Source of the DNA: JBKPNX01 sp046732855
GTDB lineage: Bacteria; Pseudomonadota; Alphaproteobacteria; Geminicoccales; Geminicoccaceae
Direction of reading: 5' to 3'
DNA length: 50,249 nucleotides
NCBI GenBank assembly: GCA_046732855.1
Contig: JBKPNX010000167.1
Span: forward strand, 1 to 50,249
Under the pieces are notes generated by a model. The model saw only the letters and a list, made by a program, of their open reading frames with translations, searched no databases and was not told where the DNA came from. Position 1 is the stretch's first letter; every line of letters begins with the position of its first letter. A program made the position numbers and the translations under genes. Positions 25,439 to 34,233 of the stretch are shown here, piece after piece.

Positions 25439-26743
25439 TCACACCCGGGTCAGGAGCTCGCCGGCCACGGAGAACTCGAGCGGCGCGGGGTCGGACACGC
25501 GCTCGGCGTCCGGGCGGCCCTCGAGGTCGGTGTACAGCGCCGGGGAGACCAGGACCTCGTGCAGGTGCAGGGTCGAGCGGATCTGGCAGAGGCGCGCGTT
25601 CTCGAGATCGCTCCGCCAGCAGGTCGCGACGATTGCCTGGAACACGGTCCGGTCGTCCGCCAGCACCGCCGGGATCCGCGCGCTCTCGGTGCCGGCCGCG
25701 GTGATCGAGTTCATGTACATCGGCAGGAGATCGATGTGGTTCGCGACCTTGCGCGTGGTGTAGTCGGCATTGCCGAGGCCGATCGCGTTGCCGTAGGAGT
25801 CCTCGGTCACGCCGAGCACGGCGAGCTTGTTGACGAACGGCTTGCCCGGGTCGGGCACGCTGCGGATGCCGACCCGCCCGACCACCGCGGGATCCATGCC
25901 GGCGCCGCTGATCTCCTTGCCGATCCACTCGACGATCAGGCCGTCGACATGCTCGAACGGCAGGCGCGCGATCAGGGTCTTGGCGACCTTCAGCAGGCGC
26001 TCGTCGGCGGCGGCGAAGCCGTCCGGCTCGACCCCCTCGATCACCACCAGCTGCTCGTCGGCGTTCTCGACCAAGGCGATGCCGTAGGCAATCGGCGAGT
26101 GGTCGATCGCGATGCGCGCGAGCTGCGGCAGCACCTCGATGTAGCCGCGCGGACCGAGGCGGTGCACGTTCTGCGCCCCGACCTGCTTGCCCAGCCCGAC
26201 CGCGATCAGCTTGGTCAGCCCGCTCTCAACCGGCCGGTCGAAGCTGGTGTGCGACTTGATCCGGTTGATGCAGAGCACGGCGTCCGCCTCGGCCGCGTTC
26301 CGGTCGAACCGGCAGGGAATGCCGTGCAGGGTCGCGCCGTACTCGACCGTCTCCATGGTCGCGCGGATCGGCGCGCCGACGGTCTGTTCGGTGACGCCCA
26401 GGTGGGCGAGCACGCCCGCCTGGCCCTCGGCGGTGGCGCCGCCGTGGCTGCCCATCGCCGGTACGATGAACGGCGCGAAGCCGCGCTGCTTCAGGTGGCG
26501 CACCGCCGCCGCGACCACTTCGGGAATGTGCGCGATGCCGCGGCTGCCCACGGCCACGGCCACGCTCGCGTCGCTTCTCAGGTCGGCGAAGCGCTTGGAC
26601 CTGGCGAGCGCCTCGTCGACCGCTCCCCCGATGTCGGCGATCGGCCCGCCCTTGGGATGGGTCAGGCGCACGCGCAGCATCGGCGGGATCGGCGTGTCCG
26701 CGAGATGCGGCAGGTGGATTTCGGGAAAGGTCGGGCTCAGCAT
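25439..26743 (-). CDS. LarA-like nickel-pincer isomerase, non-lactate-racemase subgroup
   Basis: 434 aa. It is a divergent member of the lactate-racemase superfamily (DUF2088 region), in which a nickel-pincer nucleotide catalyses C2 epimerisation. Residues corresponding to the LarA active site can be placed: His100 in AMGSHGGAT, His165 in INRIKSHTSFD, Lys178 in SGLTKLIAVGLGK (cofactor-linking lysine) and His194 in GAQNVH (nickel ligand). The substrate is unknown. The ATG at 26743 follows a strong GGAGGGGAG. It is divergent from the second LarA homologue, with 95 bp between the starts, so both could share control. The mapping of catalytic residues is my alignment by eye. Confidence 0.82.
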   Translation of the reverse strand: MLSPTFPEIHLPHLADTPIPPMLRVRLTHPKGGPIADIGGAVDEALARSKRFADLRSDASVAVAVGSRGIAHIPEVVAAAVRHLKQRGFAPFIVPAMGSHGGATAEGQAGVLAHLGVTEQTVGAPIRATMETVEYGATLHGIPCRFDRNAAEADAVLCINRIKSHTSFDRPVESGLTKLIAVGLGKQVGAQNVHRLGPRGYIEVLPQLARIAIDHSPIAYGIALVENADEQLVVIEGVEPDGFAAADERLLKVAKTLIARLPFEHVDGLIVEWIGKEISGAGMDPAVVGRVGIRSVPDPGKPFVNKLAVLGVTEDSYGNAIGLGNADYTTRKVANHIDLLPMYMNSITAAGTESARIPAVLADDRTVFQAIVATCWRSDLENARLCQIRSTLHLHEVLVSPALYTDLEGRPDAERVSDPAPLEFSVAGELLTRV

Positions 26744-26838
26744 GGCGGTCTCCCCTCCAATCCGCGGCGACGTTCCTTAAGTTCTAGCACTGGTGTAGGG
26801 TGGCTTGCCAATGCTCCCTTGCCGTGGATTGGGCGACA

Positions 26839-28131
26839 ATGCAGCGCATCGAGCTGAACTACGGCCGCGGGCGCCTGCCGGTCGATCTGCCCGACGAGAT
26901 CGAGCTGCGGGTGATCCGCAAGCGCCAGATGCCGGTGCTGCCGAACCCCGAGGCCGCGGTGCGCGAAGCGCTCGCCCGGCCGACCGGGGCGCCGCCGCTC
27001 GCCGAGCTGGCGCGCGGCAAGGCGAGCGCGTGTGTCCTGATCTGCGACATCACGCGGCCGGTGCCGAACGGCCTGTTCCTGCCGGTCCTGGTCGAGCAGC
27101 TGCTGGCCGCCGGCCTTGCCGCCGAGCGCATCAAGATCCTGGTCGCGACCGGGCTGCACCGGCCGAACGAGGGCGAGGAGCTGGCCGAGCTGGTCGGCTC
27201 GCGCTGGGTTATGGACACCGTCGAGGTCGCGAACCACTTCGCCCGCGACGATGGGGCGCACGTCGACCTCGGCACCACGCGCACGCACCGCGTGCCGGTC
27301 AGGCTGGATCGGCGCCTGGTCGAGGCGGAGCTCAAGATCGCGACCGGCCTGGTCGAGCCGCACTTCATGGCCGGCTGGTCGGGCGGGCGCAAGGTGATCG
27401 CGCCGGGCGTAGCGCACAAGGATACGATCACCACGTTCCACAGCGCGCGCTTCATGGAGCACCCGCGCGCGACCAGCTGCACGCTTGCGGGCAATCCGCT
27501 GCACGAGACCCAGCTCGAGATCGTCGAGATGCTGGGCGGCGCGCTCGCGCTCAACACGGTGATCGACGAGGAGCGACGGCTGTCGTTCGTCAATTTCGGC
27601 GAGATCGTGGCAAGCCACCTCGATGCGGTCCGGCACATGAGCGAGTACGCCGAAGTCCCGCTCGCCGAGCGGTTCAGCACGGTGGTGACCAGCGCCGCCG
27701 GCTACCCGCTCGACAAGACCTACTATCAGACCGTCAAGGGGATGGTGACGCCGCTCGAGATCATGGCGCCCGGCGCCGATCTGATCATCGCATCGGCCTG
27801 CTCCGAGGGCATGGGCTCCGAGGAGTTCCGCGATGCCCAGCGGCGCCTGGTGGAGCGCGGGCCGGAGCGGTTCCTCGCCGAGATCAGCGAGAAGCGCTTC
27901 GCCGACATCGACGAGTGGCAGACGGAGATGCAGCTGAAGCCGATGCGGCTCAGCTCGATCCAGCTGTACTCGGATGGTCTGGCCGAGCGCGAGCGCGCGC
28001 TGACTGGCGTGCGGATGATCGGATCGGTCGCGGCCGCGGTCGAGGCGAGCGTCGCGCGCTCTGGCGATCGCCGCGTCGCGGTGATCCCGGAGGGTCCCTA
28101 CGTGGTCCCGGTGTACCGGCCGGCGGCCTGA
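26839..28131 (+). CDS. larA: Nickel-dependent lactate racemase family protein LarA
   Basis: 430 aa, close to the 424 aa of the characterised Lactiplantibacillus LarA. Active-site residues align almost without gaps: Arg73 in DITRPVPN, His107 in ATGLHRPN, His175 in VEPHFMAGWSGG, Lys185 (GGRK, cofactor tether) and His201 in TTFHSARF. A C-terminal GYPLDKTYYQTVKG carries the usual Gln/Lys. It is the first gene of larA-larC-larE-larB, the last three making the cofactor. Whether the substrate is lactate or another 2-hydroxy acid cannot be told. The ATG at 26839 gives the family N-terminus; upstream in-frame ATGs at 26800 and 26812 are possible. Ribosome-binding site is weak. Confidence 0.88.
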   Translation: MQRIELNYGRGRLPVDLPDEIELRVIRKRQMPVLPNPEAAVREALARPTGAPPLAELARGKASACVLICDITRPVPNGLFLPVLVEQLLAAGLAAERIKILVATGLHRPNEGEELAELVGSRWVMDTVEVANHFARDDGAHVDLGTTRTHRVPVRLDRRLVEAELKIATGLVEPHFMAGWSGGRKVIAPGVAHKDTITTFHSARFMEHPRATSCTLAGNPLHETQLEIVEMLGGALALNTVIDEERRLSFVNFGEIVASHLDAVRHMSEYAEVPLAERFSTVVTSAAGYPLDKTYYQTVKGMVTPLEIMAPGADLIIASACSEGMGSEEFRDAQRRLVERGPERFLAEISEKRFADIDEWQTEMQLKPMRLSSIQLYSDGLAERERALTGVRMIGSVAAAVEASVARSGDRRVAVIPEGPYVVPVYRPAA

Positions 28132-28133
28132 GC

Positions 28134-29336
28134 ATGGGGCAGCGCGTCCATCTGCACCTCGATCCGCTGGGCGGCGTGGCCGGGGACATGTTCCTCGCCG
28201 CCCTGCTCGACGCGCATCCCGAGCATGCCGATGAGACCTTCGCCGCGATGCGCGCGGCCGGCCTGCCGGACAGCTGGCGCACGCGGCTGCTGGCCCACGA
28301 CGACGGCGTGCTGAGCGGCCGGCGCGTCGTGATCGAGGCCCCGGCCGACGAGCTCGGGTCGCCGCCCGGCCACTTTCGCGAGATCCGGGCGAGCCTCGGC
28401 GCGGCGCCGCTGCGGCCGGCAGTGCGCGAGCGCGCGATCGCGATCTTCGCCGAGCTCGCCGAGGCCGAGGCGGCGGTGCACGGCGTGCCGGTCGACGAGG
28501 TGCATTTCCACGAGATCGCTGACTGGGACTCGGTCGCCGACATCGTGGGCGCGGCGTGGCTGATCGAAGCGCTGGCGCCGGCGAGCTGGTCGGTCGCCGC
28601 GCTGCCAGTCGGCAGCGGCCGGATCAGGACCCGGCACGGCCCGCTGCCGGTGCCGGCTCCGGCCACGGCCCGCCTACTGGCGGGATTTCTGATGCAGGAC
28701 GACGGCATCGCCGGCGAGCGGGTCACCCCGACCGGCGCCGCGATCCTGCGCCAGTTGCGCCCGGCGCCGCGCCTGCCGCCGGGACCCTGGCGGCTGGCCG
28801 CGACCGGCAGCGGCTTCGGCACGCAGCGCCTCTCCGGCATCAGCAACGCGCTGCGGGTCGTCGTCTACGACGGCGACAGCGGCTGGCGGCAGGACGAGCG
28901 GGTCGCCGTGCTGACCTTCGAAGTGGACGATCAGAGCCCCGAGGAGCTGGCGCGCGGCCTCGAGGCGCTGCGCGCGGCCGAGGGCGTGCTGGATGTGGTC
29001 CAGCTGCCCGCGCTCGGCAAGAAGGGCCGTCTCGCCGCGCACCTCCAGGTGCTCGCCCGGCCGGAAAGGCTGGACGCGGTGATCGAACGGTGTTTCGTTG
29101 AGACCGCCACGATCGGCCTGCGCTGGCGGATCGAGGCGCGCGCCGCGCTCGCGCGCGAGGTGGTCGAGGTGGCGACCGCGGACGGCGAGATCCCGGTCAA
29201 GACGGTCACCCGCCCGGGCGGGTTGCGCACCGCCAAGGCGGAGATAGATCAAGTGCGCGGCGACGGGCACGCCGCGCGATCGAGCCGGCGGCGCGCGGCC
29301 GAAGCGCGGGCGCTGGAAACCAAGGAGGGCGGTTGA
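28134..29336 (+). CDS. larC: Nickel-pincer cofactor nickel insertase LarC
   Basis: 400 aa CTP-dependent cyclometallase that inserts nickel into the dithiocarboxylate pyridinium nucleotide. The N-terminus HLDPLGGVAGDMFLAALLDA and EVHFHEIADWDSVADIVGAA are the DUF111/LarC hallmarks. The C-terminal half has VLTFEVDDQSPEELA and GKKGRLAAHLQVLARPE. In Lactiplantibacillus the gene is split into larC1/larC2 and needs a frameshift to make the full protein; here it is a single uninterrupted frame. It starts three bases after larA (TGAGCATG), and its stop overlaps the larE start. Confidence 0.92.
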   Translation: MGQRVHLHLDPLGGVAGDMFLAALLDAHPEHADETFAAMRAAGLPDSWRTRLLAHDDGVLSGRRVVIEAPADELGSPPGHFREIRASLGAAPLRPAVRERAIAIFAELAEAEAAVHGVPVDEVHFHEIADWDSVADIVGAAWLIEALAPASWSVAALPVGSGRIRTRHGPLPVPAPATARLLAGFLMQDDGIAGERVTPTGAAILRQLRPAPRLPPGPWRLAATGSGFGTQRLSGISNALRVVVYDGDSGWRQDERVAVLTFEVDDQSPEELARGLEALRAAEGVLDVVQLPALGKKGRLAAHLQVLARPERLDAVIERCFVETATIGLRWRIEARAALAREVVEVATADGEIPVKTVTRPGGLRTAKAEIDQVRGDGHAARSSRRRAAEARALETKEGG

Positions 29337-30142
29337 GCGGGATCGCGGACAAGACGGCCGAACTGGACGCGGTGCTCGCAAGCATCGGCGCGGTTGCGGT
29401 CGCGGTGAGCGGCGGGGTGGACAGCATGACGCTCGCGGTCGCCGCAGGACGCCGGCTCGGCGGCCGCGCGGAGATGGTGCACGCGGTGTCGCCCGCGGTG
29501 CCGCCCGAGGCGACCGCACGCGTCGAGGACCATGCGCGCCGCGAGGGCTGGCGTCTTTCGATCATCGATGCCGGCGAGTTCGCCGACCCGGCCTACCTCG
29601 CCAACCCGGCGAATCGCTGCTTTTTCTGCAAGACCAACCTGTACGGCACGATCGCCGCGAGCACCGGGGCGACGATCGTGTCCGGCACCAATCTCGACGA
29701 TCTCGGCGACTGGCGCCCCGGCCTCAAGGCGGCGGCAGCGCACGGCGTGCGCCACCCCTACGTCGAGGCGGCGATCGACAAGGCGACGGTGCGGGCGCTC
29801 GCGCGCGCCCTCGACCTGCATGATCTCGCCAAGCTGCCGGCGGCGCCCTGCCTGTCCAGCCGGCTCGCGACCGGCATCGCGGTGACCGCTGAGCGGCTGC
29901 GCCTGGTGCACGCGGTCGAGCGCCTGATCAGCCGCGAGCTGGGGCCGCGCACGGTCCGCTGCCGCCTATTTCACGACGGCGTCGCGATCCAGCTCGACCC
30001 CGACGGCCTCGCGCGCATCGAGGCAACCTCGGCGGCGCGGCTGCGGCGCACCATCGAGCAGATGGCCGGCGCCAGCTCCGTGCGCTACGAGCCGTACCGG
30101 ATGGGCAGCGCCTTCCTGCGCACCGCCGCCGATGGCGCCTGA
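29333..30142 (+). CDS. larE: ATP-dependent sacrificial sulfur transferase LarE
   Basis: 269 aa PP-loop enzyme that adenylylates the biscarboxylic pyridinium mononucleotide and adds sulfur. The PP-loop AVAVSGGVDSMTLAV, NRCFFCKTNLY, VSGTNLDDLGDWRPG and APCLSSRLATG are visible; the Cys in PCLSSR is at the place of the sacrificial cysteine of characterised LarE. The start is TTG at 29333, overlapping the larC stop (TTGA), with AAGGAGGG just before it. No ATG exists early enough to be an alternative. Whether this enzyme uses single-cysteine or iron-sulfur chemistry cannot be settled by eye. Confidence 0.93.
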   Translation: MSGIADKTAELDAVLASIGAVAVAVSGGVDSMTLAVAAGRRLGGRAEMVHAVSPAVPPEATARVEDHARREGWRLSIIDAGEFADPAYLANPANRCFFCKTNLYGTIAASTGATIVSGTNLDDLGDWRPGLKAAAAHGVRHPYVEAAIDKATVRALARALDLHDLAKLPAAPCLSSRLATGIAVTAERLRLVHAVERLISRELGPRTVRCRLFHDGVAIQLDPDGLARIEATSAARLRRTIEQMAGASSVRYEPYRMGSAFLRTAADGA

Positions 30143-30812
30143 CGTCAACTTCGACTTCGACCGGCGGCGGCGGATCGGGCTCGGCGAGTCCGTGCTCTGC
30201 CCCGGCAAGACGCCCGCCCAGATCGGCGAGGCGATCGCCCTGGCGCAGGCGCGCGAAACGCCACTCCTGCTGACCCGACTGGCAGCGGAAGTGGTCGCCG
30301 CGCTCGCCGCGCCGGCGCAGGCCGCGCTCGACTACGATCCGGCATCGCGCACCGCGATCTGCGGCCCGTGGCGCCGGCCCGAGGGCGAGCCGGTCGCCGC
30401 GGTCGTCACCGCCGGCACCAGCGATCTGCCGGTGGCGCGGGAGGCGCTGCGCACGCTCGCGTTCTACGGGCTGCCGGCGCGCGAGATCGCGGACGTGGGT
30501 GTGGCCGGGCTGTGGCGCATCCTGCAGCATGAGGAGGAGCTGCGCCGCTATCCGGTGGTCATCGTCGTCGCCGGCATGGAGGGCGCGCTGTTCAGCGTGG
30601 TGGGCGGCCTGGTCGGCGGCGTAGTGATCGCGGTGCCGACCTCGACCGGGTACGGCGCGGCGCGCGGTGGCGAGACCGCGCTGCACGCCGCGCTCGCCAG
30701 CTGCGCCCCCGGCGTGGTCACGGTCAACATCGACAACGGTTATGGCGCGGCGTGCGCCGCGATCCGGGTGCTGGGCGCAAAGACGCACGCCGAGGCCAGC
30801 GCGTCCGCGTAA
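30132..30812 (+). CDS. larB: Nickel-pincer cofactor biosynthesis protein LarB
   Basis: 226 aa. It carboxylates and hydrolyses nicotinic acid adenine dinucleotide, the first step of nickel-pincer cofactor synthesis. The C-terminal two-thirds is PurE-like: VTAGTSDLPVAREALRTL, ADVGVAGLWRIL, VVIVVAGMEGALFSVVGGL, AVPTSTGYG and ALASCAPGVVTVNIDNGYGA. The N-terminal FDFDRRRRIGLGESVLCPGKT is also typical. It overlaps larE by 11 bp and ends the cofactor part of the operon. A DMT-family permease follows 28 bp downstream. Confidence 0.94.
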   Translation: MAPDVNFDFDRRRRIGLGESVLCPGKTPAQIGEAIALAQARETPLLLTRLAAEVVAALAAPAQAALDYDPASRTAICGPWRRPEGEPVAAVVTAGTSDLPVAREALRTLAFYGLPAREIADVGVAGLWRILQHEEELRRYPVVIVVAGMEGALFSVVGGLVGGVVIAVPTSTGYGAARGGETALHAALASCAPGVVTVNIDNGYGAACAAIRVLGAKTHAEASASA

Positions 30813-30840
30813 GATCAAGGAAAGGCGTTAGAGCCCGAGC

Positions 30841-31743
30841 GTGGACGCCTGGATCCCGATCACCATCGCCGCGGCGTTCTTTCAGAACCTGCGCTCGGCG
30901 GTGCAACGGCATCTCAAAGGGCAGCTGAGCAATACCGGCGCGACCTTCTCCCGTTTCGCCTATGCCGCGCCGCTCGCGCTTCTCTACGTCACGGCGCTCG
31001 CGGCGCTCTCTGGGGACGAACTGCCCCGTCCGAACACGGCCTTCATCCTATACGCCGTGGTCGGCGGCCTCGCCCAGATCACGGCGACGGCGCTCCTCTT
31101 ATACTCGTTCTCGTTTCGCAACTTCGCGGTCGGCACCACCTACTCCAAGACCGAGACCGTGCAGACCGCGATCTTCGGCATCCTGATCCTCGGCGATCCG
31201 CTCGGGCTCGGCGCGGCGCTCGCGATCGTCATCAGCCTGCTCGGGGTCATGGCGATCTCGCTTGCGAGCACCCGGATGAGTTTTGCGGGCCTGCTCACCA
31301 GCTGGACCGAAAAGCCGGCGCTGATCGGTCTCGCCTCCGGCGCGTTCTTCGGGATATCGGCGATCTCTTACCGCGGCGCCTCACTGTCGCTCGGCGACCA
31401 GAGCTTCCTGATCCGGGCCGCCTACACGCTTGCCTGCGTGACCGTCTTCCAGACCCTGGTAATGGCGCTTTACATGCGCGCCCGCGAGCCCGGGCAGCTC
31501 AGCGCGGTGTTCCGCTCCTGGCGCGTCTCGGTGTGGGCCGGCGTGACCGGCATGATCGCCTCGGCCGGCTGGTTCACCGCGATGACGATTCAGAACGCCG
31601 CTTACGTGCGCGCGCTCGGCCAGATCGAGCTGGTGTTCACCTTCGCCGCCGCCGTCTTTTTCTTCCACGAGCGCCCGAACCGCACCGAGGTGATCGGCAT
31701 TCTGCTGGTGATCGGCGGCATCCTGCTGTTGCTGCTCATTTAA
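30841..31743 (+). CDS. EamA/DMT-family transporter
   Basis: 300 aa inner-membrane protein made almost entirely of hydrophobic helices (about ten), with two EamA repeats. The first repeat ends GDPLGLGAALAIVISLLGVMAISL; the second ends with FHERPNRTEVIGILLVIGGILLLLLI, a typical EamA C-terminus. The GTG at 30841 is the likely start. It is 28 bp after larB and probably cotranscribed, so it might export or import a hydroxy acid handled by the Lar enzymes; that is inference from position only. A degraded copy of its last ~50 codons lies at about 34045-34195. Confidence 0.88.
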   Translation: MDAWIPITIAAAFFQNLRSAVQRHLKGQLSNTGATFSRFAYAAPLALLYVTALAALSGDELPRPNTAFILYAVVGGLAQITATALLLYSFSFRNFAVGTTYSKTETVQTAIFGILILGDPLGLGAALAIVISLLGVMAISLASTRMSFAGLLTSWTEKPALIGLASGAFFGISAISYRGASLSLGDQSFLIRAAYTLACVTVFQTLVMALYMRAREPGQLSAVFRSWRVSVWAGVTGMIASAGWFTAMTIQNAAYVRALGQIELVFTFAAAVFFFHERPNRTEVIGILLVIGGILLLLLI

Positions 31744-32033
31744 GACGTCTCGGCTGTTTCACGCGTGTTCCTGAAGAATCTCACCCCGCTCCGCCCTCCG
31801 TTTGCCACGCCGCGTGCAGAAGGGCGCCAAAGGCCCCGCTCTTCGAGGTATACCCTAAAGCAACACGCAAGAACGCGCTGCCGAAGAGACCCCCAACAGC
31901 AATCTCCCGACGAGTTTCCCGGCGATTCTGGTGGCGTGCCAGCGACCGTCAACGCCGATCTAGCGACACTCTCGCTCACCAGAACCGACAATAACGCCGG
32001 CTCTTCATCAATCGAGATTGGTAGCGCGAATAG
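31744..32033. other. Intergenic region between the DMT permease and tyrosinase
   Basis: This 290-bp stretch between convergent genes has reduced GC and only short frames without recognisable similarity. I see no clear terminator hairpin. Confidence 0.5.
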
Positions 32034-33533
32034 TCAGCGGGGCTCTTTGATGACCGATAGGGTGATCGAGTCGATAACAGCACTGGCCGTTGGCTTCATT
32101 CGAAAAGGGCGACCTTCTGGCGCCATCCCGGCTGGAACCAGCGTTACCGATAGCCCCGCCTCCCCGATCTGACCGCGTCCGTAGAGCCGTCGCACCGTCT
32201 CGGTAACATCGATTTCACGGGTCAGCCCGTGCCCGGCATGCCGGTCTTGGCGAAACTCCATCGAGCGGCGCGACTCTGCGTCCGCCCCGAAGAAATCCAT
32301 ATTTCCAGCGTAATAGGAGCTCTCGAAATTCGGCTCGGTCCCCTCCGGCAGTCCGATATAGATCTCGAGATAGCCGTCGGCTGGTGCTTCGGTCCTGATG
32401 CCTTCGAAGACCAGCAGACTGCGGATGTCCTCATCGGGCGCGGCCAGCAGAGACAGCGATCTGACTAGCCGGTCGCGCCCAGCCGCATCCTTCTGCCGAA
32501 GTGTTATGCGCGCCGACTCCGCTGGCAGCTTCACGTCCTTCGCGATCAGGAGCTCGGACAATAATTGCCGCTGCTGGACCGCTGCCACCAAGGTTCCTAG
32601 AGCGAGGACTGGGAAAACGGGTGTACAAGTGTGCTCGTAAACATAACGCAGCTGCGTCTGGGTATCCAGAATTTCGGATCCTTGATGGTTGACCAGGACC
32701 CCCTTCTCCGTCGCGAAGGTGTAGCTCTGGTTGAGCCAAGTGGTGTTGCCGGTCGGATTGCTATGGCCACTGCCGGTGTAAAGCCACACCTCCCACAGCC
32801 GGTCGATGTTGCAGTGGTGCAGCCAGAAGATCGGGTCCCGACCGGCACCGGGGAAGTTGCTCATATTCCCGCCAATGGTCCCGTGAACGGTCCCGTGGGG
32901 CGTGCCCTCGAGCCCGCTCTGAAAGTTGAAGTAGTTGTTCTGGGCCAGATCGGGGGAAGCATCGACGGCCGAAGCCGGCATCGGGTCGCCGTTGTTGATA
33001 CCAGCGTTGCGAGTACTGTCGTACAACGGGTTCGGATTTGGTCCGATCGTCGGATCGCGGAACGGAGGAGGCAGTCGGCGGTTGGTGGTCCAGTCCCAAT
33101 AGGGCAGGGCGAAGTCGGGATTGCCGCAGAATTTCCGCAGGATCCGCTCGAAGTAGTAGAGGTACATGCGGTGCCAGGACAGGAAAAACGGGGTAATCAC
33201 CGCCCCCGAGTGCTCGCAGGTGGAGAACGGAGCGCCGGCCGGCCAGGAACCGGGTGCCAGGGTAGTTCCGTGGATGTTAGCCTGATAAGCCCAACTCGTT
33301 GGCGTGAAGTCGGGTTGCCCCTTCAGCGCCGCGACTCCCTGGCGGTAGTTCTCGATGATCGGGTGGTTGGGATCCTCCTCATAAAGCTCGTAGATGTTAC
33401 GGCGCACCCTCACGGGCCGCCTGCACATAAGGAGCTGGGGAAAGTCTATCAGCCGCTGCGCCTGAGCGCCGGTGGACGCACCGAGGCCGAATGCTGCCAG
33501 TCCGCTGCCCTGTAAGAATGCGCGACGTTTCAT
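32034..33533 (-). CDS. Tat-exported tyrosinase-family type-3 copper protein
   Basis: 499 aa. The N-terminus MKRRAFLQGSGLAAFGLGAS is a twin-arginine signal ending near AQA. The tyrosinase domain has CuA histidines His88 (NIHGT), His108 (CEHSG) and His121 (LSWHRMY), and CuB histidines His213 and His217 (GTPHGTVHG) and His239/240 (FWLHHCNIDRLW). A ~200-residue C-terminal domain follows, as in larger polyphenol oxidases. Such enzymes oxidise phenols to quinones. The ATG at 33533 has GGGAG seven bases before it; the frame is open further upstream but the Tat motif fixes the start. No caddie or copper-chaperone gene is adjacent. Base composition is less GC-rich than core genes here, suggesting acquisition. 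Confidence 0.93.
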   Translation of the reverse strand: MKRRAFLQGSGLAAFGLGASTGAQAQRLIDFPQLLMCRRPVRVRRNIYELYEEDPNHPIIENYRQGVAALKGQPDFTPTSWAYQANIHGTTLAPGSWPAGAPFSTCEHSGAVITPFFLSWHRMYLYYFERILRKFCGNPDFALPYWDWTTNRRLPPPFRDPTIGPNPNPLYDSTRNAGINNGDPMPASAVDASPDLAQNNYFNFQSGLEGTPHGTVHGTIGGNMSNFPGAGRDPIFWLHHCNIDRLWEVWLYTGSGHSNPTGNTTWLNQSYTFATEKGVLVNHQGSEILDTQTQLRYVYEHTCTPVFPVLALGTLVAAVQQRQLLSELLIAKDVKLPAESARITLRQKDAAGRDRLVRSLSLLAAPDEDIRSLLVFEGIRTEAPADGYLEIYIGLPEGTEPNFESSYYAGNMDFFGADAESRRSMEFRQDRHAGHGLTREIDVTETVRRLYGRGQIGEAGLSVTLVPAGMAPEGRPFRMKPTASAVIDSITLSVIKEPR

Positions 33534-34044
33534 CACTATCTCCCGATTCTCGATGTTACCGAAACCACTCCCCTCAACTATAGGTTTAAGCCATTCCATG
33601 CTGCCATCACCATTTATACAATATTGCACGTTTTTTAGTATCATTGGCCGGATTAGTCAACCAAAAAATCCTTTGATGGCTTGTAGCGGATGCGGCGGGG
33701 ATGCCTCTATCCCATTTACCAAGTCGGAGGAGCGCCTACTCAGCACGCCAGCACGACCCAATGAACTGCATCGTGACGAGGTCAAATGACCAGGTCACTT
33801 CACCTCATCAAACTTCTGGGGCGCGATGATCGGGGATAATGGTGAGCAGCGAGGGGCGTCGACGTAGCCGATATTCGTCGCGCGGCGGGTAGGCCCGAGC
33901 TGTCCGACGACCTGGTCGGATCAGTGGCGTTGCTGCCAGCCCTCTAGTCGTCGCCGGATGCGCCGATCAACTTCGGTTCCGAACTTAGAACTCGATCGTA
34001 GATTGACGAGGAGCGCGCCGAACGCCGGTCCTCATGCCATGTTT
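33534..34044. other. Intergenic region upstream of tyrosinase
   Basis: About 510 bp. The first ~150 bp are AT-rich and probably hold the tyrosinase promoter on the minus strand. The remainder has no recognisable gene. Several short frames are open but show no motifs. Confidence 0.45.
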
Positions 34045-34195
34045 GTTGACCGCGATGAAATTCAAAACGCCGCTCGTTGTGCCGCGTGCTTCGCCAGATC
34101 GAGCTGGCGTTCACCTTCGCCGCCCCGGTCCCCACATTTCACGCATGGCCCAACTCCGGCGAGGTGATTGGGGGGACCGTCCTTCTGCTGCACTG
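34045..34195 (+). pseudogene. Degraded 3' remnant of an EamA/DMT transporter gene
   Basis: The DNA from about 34048 (GACCGCGATGAAATTCAAAA) aligns with the DMT permease gene around 31575-31740. With one frameshift it reads RQIELAFTFAAPV, then EVIGG and LLLH before a TGA at 34194-34196. The intact gene has GQIELVFTFAAAV, EVIGILLVIGG and LLLLLI. Internal bases have been lost and substituted. It is clearly a relic, with no start. It lies on the far side of the tyrosinase gene from the intact permease and in the same orientation. Confidence 0.7.
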
Positions 34196-34233
34196 AGCAG
34201 GCGAGGTCCCGGGGGTTGCCTCCGGAGGCCTTC

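Noticed and set aside
26805..29336. An 843-codon open frame running through larA before becoming larC
   Set aside because: Only the part from 28134 is larC. The upstream portion is a GC-driven shadow of larA in another frame, with no family similarity.
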